Positions 1 through 7,520 are shown, numbered from the stretch's first letter. The stretch is 33,030 nucleotides of DNA from Terriglobia bacterium (GCA_036496425.1 DASXLG010000308.1:1-33030), one strand, 5' to 3'. Numbers and translations: made by a program. The notes: a model not told the origin generated them from the sequence alone.

Positions 1-123
1 CTGCAAGCGAGAAGTTTAGAAATGCAGGCTGCAGGTCGCGGCTGCAAGCGAGAAGTTTAGAAATGCAGGCTGCAGATCGCGACTGCAAGCGAGAAGTTTA
101 GAAATGCAGGCTGCAGAGCGGGA
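1..123. repeat. 41-bp tandem repeat array, three copies, cut by window edge
   Basis: Three near-identical 41-bp units start at 1, 42 and 83. They differ only in the last few bases, and a decayed half-unit follows at about 125. Each unit contains two copies of a TGCARGC core (TGCAAGC and TGCAGGC) spaced alternately 21 and 20 bp apart, at 2, 23, 43, 64, 84 and 105. The array probably extends left of the window. The same 20/21-bp architecture recurs at 6052-6372. There are no variable spacers, so it is not CRISPR. Function is unknown. Confidence 0.9.
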
Positions 124-632
124 GTGCAACCTGGGGATTGAGAAATCTCACATGCGCGGTGCAATCGTATCGCTCGTCAGCATCGCGTGTGATTATAGAA
201 CGCGACGTCCGATCCCCCAAAGCGTTGATCTTTGCCAGATGACTTCAGCTGCCCGCTTGGCCTTGAACCGCCTGATAAATGAACACCTTAGCGGAAGCTA
301 AGTTGTTCTTTGCGAGATCCGTCATCCCAGGTTCCCAGAGCCAACGCCCGTGTTCGTGGCACTGGGTGTGGTAGACACACTACTGGATGCTTTGCGTCGG
401 ATTCAGCGTCTGCTTTCAATCGGAATCGGTGTCGGCTTTCGCCGGAATACGCGACCTGATCGAGCTAATAAAGGCACGGGCAATGCAGGAGCCGGACGAG
501 AAGGAGGAATGAGCGTGGAGCGGATCTCTGCAATTCGTTTACGCTCAATGGTCATCTGTTCTGCCCGGCTATGCAAACCACGAGGCGGCGTATGGTTGCT
601 GGAGTGACAGTAGGGTAAAATGGATTTTAGTT
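124..632. other. Intergenic stretch without a supportable gene
   Basis: I see no gene here. Two short open frames exist (104-301, beginning inside the repeat array, and 350-607). Neither has a convincing ribosome binding site, a recognisable motif or protein-like composition. The stretch is probably eroded accessory DNA between the array and the toxin-antitoxin pair. Confidence 0.5.
616..621 (+). promoter_or_regulatory. Possible -10 box (TAAAAT) before the DUF433 gene
   Basis: TAAAAT lies 11 nt before the ATG at 633, and no Shine-Dalgarno sequence lies between them. Transcription from this box would give a very short or absent leader. No convincing -35 element is visible, so this is a weak call. 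Confidence 0.3.
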
Positions 633-914
633 ATGAGCACTGCAATCGGCACGCTGCTGAGCCGCTCTCCTAACATTTGTGGTGGGCGCATCCGAATCGA
701 CGGAACACGTGTAACTGTCCATCAGGTCGTGACCTGTTATCAACGCGGGCTAACAGCAGAAGAAATCGTCGAAGAATATCCTCACATCAATCTTGCTCAG
801 GTCTACGCAGCCCTCGCCTGCTATCACGCCAATCGGGATGAGATCGATCGCGAACTCGAAGCGGAAACCTCCGATTTTCTTCGGCTCGCTGACGAATCCA
901 AATCGAATTCCTAA
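633..914 (+). CDS. DUF433 family antitoxin
   Basis: This 93-residue protein has the DUF433 pattern: an N-terminal strand with GGRIRIDGTRVTV, then helices containing the GLTAEEIVEEYPHI segment and a LAQVYAALACYH helix. DUF433 proteins are small winged-helix-like DNA-binding proteins, commonly the antitoxin partner of DUF5615 PIN-like toxins, and are expected to bind their own promoter. The length is normal and the frame is intact. The DUF5615 gene begins 3 nt after the stop codon, the usual two-gene order. That partner is frameshifted, so the antitoxin may now be an orphan. Family assignment is confident; activity is inferred. Confidence 0.88.
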   Translation: MSTAIGTLLSRSPNICGGRIRIDGTRVTVHQVVTCYQRGLTAEEIVEEYPHINLAQVYAALACYHANRDEIDRELEAETSDFLRLADESKSNS

Positions 915-917
915 AGA

Positions 918-1240
918 GTGAAGGCTTCCCTTTATTTGGACGAAGACACGATGGCTACTGCTCTGGTCGTTGCGCTCCGCGCGCGTGGTGCGGATATACA
1001 AACATTCGTCGATGCTGGTTTGCGGGGAAAGGAAGACGGAGCGCTACTGGAATGGGCCGCTTCAAATAAAAGAACGCTCTACATTCAACGTGCCGGATTT
1101 CTGCAAATTGCACAAGATATCTCGACAGTGGTAAAGAACACGCTGGCATCATTATGGTTCCACGCCAACGCTACGACATACCCGATCAAGGACCTAACGT
1201 GTCCACAGGCCGCGGGACAATTTCAAATGTATTAACTTAG
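918..1240 (+). pseudogene. DUF5615 PIN-like toxin gene, frameshifted twice
   Basis: Translation from GTG 918 gives a good DUF5615 start (LYLDEDTM, an acidic PIN-like site; GLRGKEDGALLEWAA) but turns to nonsense after NKRTLY near 1082. The family continues in the next frame from 1084 (FNVPDFCKLHK) and then in the third frame from about 1115 (RYLDSGKEHAGIIMVPRQRY, stop at 1238-1240). Both breaks could be 2-bp contractions, tacac to tac and agaga to aga. The complete family protein is about 110-120 residues, matching the three pieces combined. In life the product would be a PIN-fold nuclease toxin neutralised by the upstream DUF433 protein. As it stands it is probably non-functional, unless the breaks are sequencing errors. 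A continuous 105-residue reading (918-1235) exists, but its C-terminus matches nothing in the family. Confidence 0.82.
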
Positions 1241-1298
1241 AAAAAGTGAACGTGGCAAAATGGGGGCGACCTTGTATTGCTTTGAGGAGTTCTGACCT

Positions 1299-3233
1299 AT
1301 GGTCGAGGATGAACAACCCAAGTTGAAACGTCGCGCGCCACGAAAACCGGCACGAACGGCGGCAGTTGGAAAAGTCAAGACTGCCGCTTCCGTCGACAAT
1401 CCTGCCTTCTTGGAAGACGTCGTGAGGCGCTTGGAGGGTCGGCAATCAGATAAAAACATCGTGTTGAACGTGCCGATATGGGGATGGACCGGAGACGGTA
1501 AGACTTGTTCGCTACTAACCGCTATCCATTACTGCGACCCTGCGCAGCACCCTCTTGGTCTGGCACTTATTACAAATACCGACGAGCTGACTAAGCTTGA
1601 GAATTCGGCTGAGGAATACAGGGGTTTAAACCTAACCGCGACGGCTGTAGGAACAACTGTTCGTCTCCGCGATCTCTCTGAAAAATTTGTAGATGATTGC
1701 GAGTGGCCCCCTGGTACAGACGAACCATCCGCGTACATTCTCGCAATAAGAAGCATCAGTGGTACGTTAGGTTATGTTCTGTTTCCAGATATTAAAGGTG
1801 GTAGTTTTCGGGAACTCGACGAAACAGCTCGGGATATCTTGAGCAAGGCCCACGCTATTCTGTTGCTTGTGAATCCAGAGCTGTATGTACAGCAAACGAC
1901 CGATGGGAAACGATACAGGGACGAAATATTGGCGCGCCTTCAAGAGTTTGCTGAGGCTGAAGTCCCTGTGTGCATAATGATCACGAAGGCCGATCGTTAT
2001 CAAGGGCCAAACGACGGCGCGGACACCGCATATAATCAACTGACCATAGTTGTCGAACGCCAGAAAAACCTCAAGGCTTTGCTTTGTAGGGTATCCGTTA
2101 TTGGCATCGGCGTACCCATGGAGGACGACAAACTGCCTCTCGCGTCCGCAAGAAAGCCTGAGACCTTGCTGAGGGCATGGATTTGGTTGCTCGCTGAAGC
2201 CCTTCACCGAACCTCCATGGAGATACGGAAGGTTGTCCCTTCGGTTAGTTTTCGGACCAACGGGGAAGGCGCTACACTTTCCGTTCGTACGATACCGGAA
2301 CTACGTCAATTGGGTCACTTCAGTGGTTCGCCTGGACGAGTCTTATGCGCAACAAATGACGACGCGCGGTCAGTTGCATTTACATTTGTGTCCGAGAAGG
2401 GTGAGTTGTTAGAGACTTCCTTGGAGTCAACTGCGATCCAGGAACCCAAGTTCAAAGCTGCCGGTGCAATACCTGGTTGGGCGCACATAGATCTCCTTGC
2501 CCACTATGTTGGAGGTGAGTTCGTTCTTGGCGCTCGGGCAAAGTGTAATTTCGTATGGCAGGGAACGAAAGGCACACATTTAAAAAAGATCTCCCTGCCC
2601 TACGAAATGGTCTCTTGGACCCCTATCACTGGCCGTCGCATTATAGGAGTTGACGCGTCGGGCAGGTTACACTCGTTACATTACGAAGGCGAAAAGTGGT
2701 TGCAAGCAGACTACATTGAAGGATTTTTAAAACCCTCGTCTGTCCTTACTTGCGCTTTTTCGGAGCGGTCCTCTCACGCCTTTGTTTTTAACGGCGATGC
2801 AGTTGAAGGCGTCGTTGTTGCTGCCGATGGAAAATTGGGAAATCGCGTTGCGCCTGATTTGATGGCAAAATTCGATACAACCGACACGATGACTAACAGG
2901 TTAGGACTGTGTTTATCAATCAGCAGCGACGATCAAGCAAGAATTAGCGCTTCAGGTAAGCCCCTTGAACTCGGCCCCGTCTATCCTGATGAGGCGAAAG
3001 CGGCTTGCGCGCTGGCTCCTTATTCAGCACTTCTAGCTCTAATTAACCCCGATCTCAGACTCAGCGCAGCCGCGATCGTGGGCTCTAAAATCATCAAGAC
3101 GAGTCCCGAGAATTCACCACTACTTGATGCTGCTCCTCAAACCATGGTTTGGGCTAACTCTGGTGAATTACTTGCCGTTTCATTTGCCGATAAGACCTGG
3201 CGGTTATTCCGTCCGATGGGCCTTGGCAGTTGA
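1299..3233 (+). CDS. P-loop GTPase with C-terminal propeller-like region
   Basis: This 644-residue protein starts with a basic Lys/Arg/Pro-rich tail (about 1-30). A GTPase domain follows, with Walker A GWTGDGKT (62-69), a G3-type DIKG (164-167) and a G4-type TKAD (229-232). This is the TRAFAC GTPase motif set and gives guanine specificity. A WPPGT segment near 136-140 and the DIKGGSF context resemble the DO-GTPases of NTPase-centred bacterial conflict systems, although I could not test that. Residues 320-640 are beta-rich with WD-like blades, for example MVWANSGELLAVSF near the end, and probably form a propeller. GAGGAG at 1284-1289 supports this ATG. It is the first gene of a cassette, with the next gene 10 nt downstream. 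No signal peptide is seen, so it is probably cytosolic. The precise role is unknown. Confidence 0.85.
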   Translation: MVEDEQPKLKRRAPRKPARTAAVGKVKTAASVDNPAFLEDVVRRLEGRQSDKNIVLNVPIWGWTGDGKTCSLLTAIHYCDPAQHPLGLALITNTDELTKLENSAEEYRGLNLTATAVGTTVRLRDLSEKFVDDCEWPPGTDEPSAYILAIRSISGTLGYVLFPDIKGGSFRELDETARDILSKAHAILLLVNPELYVQQTTDGKRYRDEILARLQEFAEAEVPVCIMITKADRYQGPNDGADTAYNQLTIVVERQKNLKALLCRVSVIGIGVPMEDDKLPLASARKPETLLRAWIWLLAEALHRTSMEIRKVVPSVSFRTNGEGATLSVRTIPELRQLGHFSGSPGRVLCATNDDARSVAFTFVSEKGELLETSLESTAIQEPKFKAAGAIPGWAHIDLLAHYVGGEFVLGARAKCNFVWQGTKGTHLKKISLPYEMVSWTPITGRRIIGVDASGRLHSLHYEGEKWLQADYIEGFLKPSSVLTCAFSERSSHAFVFNGDAVEGVVVAADGKLGNRVAPDLMAKFDTTDTMTNRLGLCLSISSDDQARISASGKPLELGPVYPDEAKAACALAPYSALLALINPDLRLSAAAIVGSKIIKTSPENSPLLDAAPQTMVWANSGELLAVSFADKTWRLFRPMGLGS

Positions 3234-3243
3234 CGAGGCCACT

Positions 3244-4512
3244 GTGACGATAGATATTGCAGCATTCCTACCTGCAGGTGAATGGGCGGAAATTCGTACA
3301 TTAAACAAGCCGCCGGGGATGATGGCGGATCACAATTGGGCGATTTTCGCAAGGGCTAGGTGGCTCCGTGATGGCGGAAAGCCTGGGTTTATCAAGTTCA
3401 TAGTTCGGGCTGGCTCTAAGGCTGGCGCAGATACCGAGATGATAACCGGCCACGATCGGCTTAAGGGCGTTTTCGATCGACTGGTAAGCCTTCAGGCATT
3501 CGGACTTGCGATTCCGCTAGTTCCCCTGTTTGAGGTTCAGCTGAAGGCGGAAGGCCTACTTGTGGCCATGGAAGAACTCGAACCCCTTCACGACATCATC
3601 AAGCGTGGCGAAGCTTACAGTTTATCGCTGAAGATTTTAGAAGACTTGGACCCCGAAAAAGATAAGGGTCCTTCTTGGCTGCATTTCGACATCTGTCCGA
3701 TGAATATTGGTGTTCTTGCCAACGGACGATGTGTTCTCATTGACGTGGAGAGTTTCTATCTTGAAAAAGATGACGTTTTTCAGGTTTCGATACCGGCGTG
3801 GAAGCCGTTTCGCGCACCTCAGGATCTTGTCGACAAGGTTCAGGACCAACTGGCAACGGGATCTGTAGACAAGAGCACCGCATATCTGAAGCAGCGGTAT
3901 GAAATCGCCCTTGCCGCTGCGGAGTGCGTTTTGGGCCCACTGGCCCCCCATGGCAACTTGACTTCATCTGTGCTGAAGACGTGGTTATCGGCCGCAGATC
4001 CAAAGGACCGTGCGGTGCAGTTTTGGGCCAGGACATTACAGGCAGCTCTTGACAACGGGCAGATTCGTCCAATTCGTGAACTGCACGACGAGTTGCAATC
4101 ATCACTCTCAGAAGTCGAGGATGTCGATCATGCGCCGCTCGTCCATGAACCCGTACTTCCGCCGATATCTATAGGAGAAGGGGCGGTTCCTTCAGCGCCC
4201 GGCGGGGGGCCGGAGGGTTGGGAGGAGGACTGGAATCTTCTAAAACCGGCTGCGTACGCCCTGCGGGCCGGTAAGCTTGAGAACGAGCAACTTCCACAAT
4301 ACCGGTTGGCCTTGGAGCGTTTGGCTCGCAAGTATCCGTCGCAGCGGTTATTTTGGAACGAACTCCTACTGGTTGCGATTTCTTATGAAAAGAACGCAGC
4401 TGAAGCATTGGCATATGCCAATGAGGCGTTGCAACACTTACGAGACGATCCCGATTTGAACAGAATGCGGAACATTATTCAGAGATGGGTTACGGAGCGC
4501 CAAAATGGATGA
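3244..4512 (+). CDS. Kinase-fold (protein kinase/aminoglycoside phosphotransferase-like) protein
   Basis: The open frame extends upstream to 3124, but that part overlaps the GTPase gene. GTG 3244 has GAGG at 3235-3238 and gives 422 residues. Kinase-fold landmarks are a lysine in GFIKFI (K51), the hinge-like MEELEPLHD, a catalytic loop HFDICPMN (H147, D149, N154) and a metal-binding LIDVES (D167 in place of DFG). This spacing fits atypical kinases or phosphotransferases, and activity looks possible. A Pro/Gly-rich linker near residues 300-325 leads to a C-terminal helical region with TPR-like helices (about 340-420). The gene overlaps its successor by 8 nt, so the two are probably translationally coupled. 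The substrate is unknown; the neighbouring GTPase or third protein are natural candidates. Confidence 0.8.
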   Translation: MTIDIAAFLPAGEWAEIRTLNKPPGMMADHNWAIFARARWLRDGGKPGFIKFIVRAGSKAGADTEMITGHDRLKGVFDRLVSLQAFGLAIPLVPLFEVQLKAEGLLVAMEELEPLHDIIKRGEAYSLSLKILEDLDPEKDKGPSWLHFDICPMNIGVLANGRCVLIDVESFYLEKDDVFQVSIPAWKPFRAPQDLVDKVQDQLATGSVDKSTAYLKQRYEIALAAAECVLGPLAPHGNLTSSVLKTWLSAADPKDRAVQFWARTLQAALDNGQIRPIRELHDELQSSLSEVEDVDHAPLVHEPVLPPISIGEGAVPSAPGGGPEGWEEDWNLLKPAAYALRAGKLENEQLPQYRLALERLARKYPSQRLFWNELLLVAISYEKNAAEALAYANEALQHLRDDPDLNRMRNIIQRWVTERQNG

Positions 4513-5404
4513 GCTGTATGGCAATCAATCGGCGGCCGTTCAAGTGTGGGGAAAGGGGTATAGAGTAACAGCCGATACCGAAGAGTTTCAGCGGTATGTC
4601 CCCCCATCTACGTCGCCGATAGCTCCACTTGAGAAAAAGCTTGAAACGGTCCCGTGGGGACCATTGCTGGCGCAACTTTATCCTCTTAGCGAACGTGAGT
4701 TGGCAGCGCAGCGTTGTATTTTGTTGGATCAGTCAGCACTGATGGCAGTTGCTTTCGCCCATACAGAGGACCGGCATCGGCGGCCTAGCTTACTGATGAC
4801 GTCAACAACTGTGAATATTAATTGGAATGATTTTGTCATCGGCGATATCGCATCGAAAGCTATTTCACTTTGTACTCGACTCGCCGGTGCTTATGCCGAG
4901 ACAATCAGGGAAAATCCGCAAAGTATCGGTCAGCAGCTGCGAGCTAACGGTTTCCTTCCTGCAAGATTGTTTGACTTGGCCAATGAATATCGAGATACGG
5001 AGCTTGATTGGGGAAACGTTCTGGCAGCCGTGAAGGATTGGCGAGGGATTGTGGGGGTTGGAACGACCAAGTTGGTTTTGCTTGGGGCTAATGTCGTCCT
5101 AGGTACGAAGTTTGAAGCGGAACGAACCCGACAATCCTTTGACGTCGATGGATATTACGACCCGAAGGATAGAGAGATCAAGCCTTTGTCGTCACGACTG
5201 GCACCGTGGGAACCCGGAAAGATAGAAACTCCGCCAGTAGTATCCGGTCCCGTGAGTACGGGTACTTCGCCGGAACTTCACGCCATGGTCCGCTCGATCG
5301 AGACTGTAGCGGCTGCCTTACATCGAATCGCCGACATAGGTGAAAAAGTTACCGCGATAGGTGAAAAAGTTGTTTATTACTTGATTGACAGGCGGAAGCG
5401 TTAA
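4505..5404 (+). CDS. Third cassette protein, unknown function
   Basis: This 299-residue protein overlaps the kinase-like gene by 8 nt (ATGGATGA) and so belongs to the same transcript. I do not recognise it with confidence. The first ~110 residues (QVWGKGYRV, then LLDQSALMAVAFAH and RRPSLLMTS) faintly recall the N-terminal region of GTPase-associated GAP1-type proteins, but this is only an impression. The middle is helical. The tail (about 255-299) is a predicted amphipathic helix with an imperfect IADIGEKV/TAIGEKV repeat and a basic end. No signal peptide or clear membrane segment is seen. Position suggests it works with the GTPase and the kinase-fold protein, possibly as adaptor or effector. 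Confidence 0.75.
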   Translation: MDELYGNQSAAVQVWGKGYRVTADTEEFQRYVPPSTSPIAPLEKKLETVPWGPLLAQLYPLSERELAAQRCILLDQSALMAVAFAHTEDRHRRPSLLMTSTTVNINWNDFVIGDIASKAISLCTRLAGAYAETIRENPQSIGQQLRANGFLPARLFDLANEYRDTELDWGNVLAAVKDWRGIVGVGTTKLVLLGANVVLGTKFEAERTRQSFDVDGYYDPKDREIKPLSSRLAPWEPGKIETPPVVSGPVSTGTSPELHAMVRSIETVAAALHRIADIGEKVTAIGEKVVYYLIDRRKR

Positions 5405-5430
5405 GCGGCTAAAGCGACACTCTTTGTTAA

Positions 5431-5676
5431 AAGCATTTCCGGTTTCACGATTTGAGGCATTGTTTCGGCTCGTGGCTGGCAATGAGCGGTACCGCTCCTA
5501 AAGTGATGATGGAACTGATCGGACACAAGACGCCTTCGATGACGATGCGCTACTCGCACCGATCGGTCGAATATAAGCGGCATGCCGTCGCCAAGCTTCC
5601 GAAACTCGGGAACTTACCGGCGGAGTCCCCCCCATCCCTCCTCGGCTACGGAGGCGAAAGTAGTAAGCTTCGGTAA
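5431..5676 (+). pseudogene. Tyrosine recombinase (integrase) C-terminal remnant
   Basis: The frame that opens after a stop at 5428-5430 begins FRFHDLRHCFGSWLAMSG. This is box II of tyrosine recombinases, with the HxLRH histidine and arginine. It continues with LIGHKT (third active-site His region) and MRYSH, which holds the nucleophilic tyrosine. The core-binding domain and the first catalytic arginine are missing, so roughly the last quarter of a normal ~300-400-residue integrase remains. It points toward tRNA-Leu, 20 bp downstream, the usual layout of an element integrated at a tRNA. It lies 26 bp after the three-gene cassette, which may be cargo of that element. Confidence 0.85.
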
Positions 5677-5696
5677 GCTGTAGATTCGAAAAACCC

Positions 5697-5782
5697 GCCA
5701 GGGTGGCGAAACTGGCAGACGCACCGGACTTAAAATCCGGAGCCCCGCAAGGGGCGTGTGGGTTCGATTCCCATCCCTGGCA
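5697..5782 (+). tRNA. tRNA-Leu (UAA)
   Basis: The 86-nt sequence folds as a class II tRNA. The acceptor stem is GCCAGGG/CCCTGGC with discriminator A, the anticodon stem CCGGA/TCCGG encloses loop CTTAAAA (anticodon TAA), and there is a long variable arm (GCCCC/GGGGC). The T arm contains GGTTCGATTCC. CCA is not encoded. Integrase relics on both sides point at it, so its 3' half is the likely attB of past insertions. Confidence 0.97.
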
Positions 5783-6030
5783 TTGATACAGCAGAAGTTA
5801 GAGATTGGTCGGTGTTGGCGGCCTTGCCCATTTGTGGTGCAACTGTGCCCGCGAGCTTAGGAAATGCGGTCATTTTTTTCGCGGCCTCTTTCATCAGAAC
5901 CGTTGGTGACGTTGTAGCGCTCGAAAACGGATCGAGTCTTGTGACCAGTCATCTGCATGGCTAGGCGCTCATGAATTCCAGCGCGAACGAGATTGCGAAC
6001 CGCTGCGAAGGTCCGGAAGCCTTTTTTCAT
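5730..6030 (-). pseudogene. Second tyrosine recombinase remnant, frameshifted, antisense into tRNA-Leu
   Basis: On the minus strand, one frame at about 6030-5895 reads [20 protein letters not shown] followed by [12 protein letters not shown]. This is the C-terminal catalytic segment of a tyrosine recombinase, with GHK and the nucleophile in RYN. Near 5893 the frame breaks, and the family sequence resumes in another frame as [11 protein letters not shown], which runs without stop to TAA at 5732-5730 inside the tRNA gene. Upstream, DLR (box II) is out of register with VRN, suggesting a further deletion. The sequence differs from the plus-strand remnant at 5431-5676, so it comes from another element. 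Overlap of the integrase 3' end with the tRNA is expected where the attachment site lies at the end of int. Confidence 0.8.
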
Positions 6031-6051
6031 ATCTAAACCTCGATATGCCGC

Positions 6052-6372
6052 ATCCAGGCTTCGACTTTCGAATCCAAGCTTGGATTCACGAGATCCAGGT
6101 TTGGATTTTGAAATTCAGGCCTGGATGTGACACATCGAGGCTTGGAAATCCAGATTTGCGCTTGGATGTGCGGGATGCAGGCTTGGAAATCCAGATTCGA
6201 GCTTGAATGTGCCAGATGCAGGCTTGGAAATCCAGATTCAAGCTTGGATGTGGCGGATGCAAGCTTGGAAATCCAGATTCAGGCTTGGATGTGCCAGATG
6301 CAGGCTTGGAAATTCAGATTCAGGCTTGGATGTGGCGGAAGCAGGCTTGGAAATCCAGATTCAGGTTTGAAT
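6052..6372. repeat. 41-bp tandem repeat array, eight copies of a 20+21-bp unit
   Basis: The GCTTGG core recurs at exactly 41-bp spacing at 6058, 6099, 6140, 6181, 6222, 6263, 6304 and 6345. A second core sits 20 bp after each (6078, 6119, 6160, 6201, 6242, 6283, 6324, 6365). Units differ by several substitutions, but there is no indel in the whole array. The usual half-units are ATGCAGGCTTGGAAATCCAG and a 21-bp ATTCAGGCTTGG form. A perfect 16-bp palindrome, AATCCAAGCTTGGATT, lies at 6071-6086. Forty-one is not a multiple of three, so the open frames across the array (6127-6411, 6207-6446) read the unit in three phases and are unlikely to be genes. Core and spacing match the array at 1-123. 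Confidence 0.93.
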
Positions 6373-6484
6373 CCTCCATTGCAGGCGAGGAGCGACAGTC
6401 CGGGATCTTAAGTGTCCATTCAACATATCTGGATTCAATAAGATAGCGTGCGATCGGACACGTCAGTTGTCCGACGGCCGCTCC

Positions 6485-6691
6485 ATGGAATCGATTCGCT
6501 GGCACTTCGACTGGCACTTTGTTAGTACCGGCGAAAGGGAGCCAATACGATCGGTTTGGAACGGCGTCATTGATTCCACCGAGAAAGCCACAGCGGCCGC
6601 AAGGCTTGGAGAAGGACTCGTTGAGGGCAGAGAATTTCTGCATATTAGAATTATCGCGGCGTCACCTGAGGGCGAATTGAGGTTTCTATGA
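6485..6691 (+). CDS. Small hypothetical protein coupled to nuclease-HEPN gene
   Basis: This open frame of 68 codons from ATG 6485 (74 from TTG 6467) ends in ATGA overlapping the start of the next gene at 6688, which argues for translational coupling. The product is soluble-looking, begins with a Trp/His-rich stretch (SIRWHFDWHF) and has an alpha/beta composition with a REFLHIRIIAA strand near the end. I recognise no family. No clear Shine-Dalgarno precedes either start. It could be a small regulatory or antitoxin-like partner of the nuclease, or a remnant of a longer gene. Confidence 0.5.
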   Translation: MESIRWHFDWHFVSTGEREPIRSVWNGVIDSTEKATAAARLGEGLVEGREFLHIRIIAASPEGELRFL

Positions 6692-7341
6692 GACATCCAG
6701 ATTGGACCCCTGAACGCACGGAACTGGAGCGCGTTGCGCGTCAATACCAAGACAAAGGCTATGACGTCGTTGTGGAGCCCGGCACGAATGAGATTCCGGA
6801 CTTTATTCGCGAATATCGACCCGACATGATCGCGCGGGGTTCCGGGGACTGCATTGTGATTGAGGTGAGGCAGCCTGCGACGGATAGCGAGCGCGAGAGG
6901 ATTCGTCTGATTTCGGAACGCGTCGAACGTCAGCCTGGATGGCGTTTCGTGTTGGTATCCCCCGAAGAACCTGCCTCATCTGTCGCAAACATCCCAACTG
7001 ACACGGAGGTCAGACGTCTGGTTGAAGAGGCACGTGCTCTGACCGCGAAAGGTCATCCGGAAGCCGCCCTCTTGCTCGCATGGGCAGCTCTCGAAGGTGG
7101 AATGCGGGTTGCCGCCTCTCGCGAGGGAGTTGCAGTCCAACGGCCAGACACGTGGTCACTGATGCGAGAACTTGTATCAGCGGGGCTGATCGACCGGCAG
7201 AAGTTCTCTAAGTTAAGTGACGTATTTAAGCTCCGCAGCGCGCTCGCTCATGGTTTGCAAACGGGGAACACTCAGGCTGTTCCCGGGGCTATCGATCTTG
7301 CCGTCACCGTCGCTTCGGAGCTGCTCACCTGGGCATGCTGA
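6688..7341 (+). CDS. PD-(D/E)XK nuclease-like (AHJR-like) protein with HEPN-like C-terminus
   Basis: This 217-residue protein has two parts. Residues 10-95 look like a restriction-endonuclease-fold domain of the archaeal Holliday-junction-resolvase-like type: an RPDMIA strand (D46) followed by CIVIEVR (E59, R61). The usual catalytic lysine of ExK is arginine here, so activity is uncertain. Residues 105-217 are helical and end with RSALAH (R183-H188), the Rx4H motif of HEPN RNases, in the typical LRSALAHG context. Nuclease-HEPN combinations are frequent in defence and toxin loci. The gene sits just after the 41-bp array and the tRNA-associated integrase relics, and is coupled to the small upstream ORF. 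Domain calls rest on motifs only. Confidence 0.75.
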   Translation: MRHPDWTPERTELERVARQYQDKGYDVVVEPGTNEIPDFIREYRPDMIARGSGDCIVIEVRQPATDSERERIRLISERVERQPGWRFVLVSPEEPASSVANIPTDTEVRRLVEEARALTAKGHPEAALLLAWAALEGGMRVAASREGVAVQRPDTWSLMRELVSAGLIDRQKFSKLSDVFKLRSALAHGLQTGNTQAVPGAIDLAVTVASELLTWAC

Positions 7342-7520
7342 GGAATCCGAGCGAACCGAAAATAAAGACGGCCTGAACCTCAGGATGGCTTTCAGCGAAA
7401 CCGCGCAGCGTGCGCTGCGTCAGCCAATGAGAACCGGTTCAAATCGGCCATAACCTCGACCGCCGAAGTTGTTTAGCCGGACAGGAGAAACAGGCTTACA
7501 CTTTTTCCTCGGGAGGGGTT

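Noticed and set aside
1-123. CRISPR array
   Set aside because: Units are contiguous and nearly identical with no variable spacers, and no cas genes are present.
104-607. Two short open frames (104-301 and 350-607)
   Set aside because: No ribosome binding site, motif or neighbour support; the first begins inside the repeat array.
6127-6446. Open frames across the 41-bp array (6127-6411, 6207-6446)
   Set aside because: The unit length is not a multiple of three, so the frames cycle through all three phases of the repeat; two overlapping frames are equally open and no ribosome binding site is seen.
7404-7419. Small hairpin CGCAGC/GCTGCG as a terminator after the nuclease-HEPN gene
   Set aside because: The stem is only 6 bp and no T-run follows, so it cannot be called a terminator from sequence alone.
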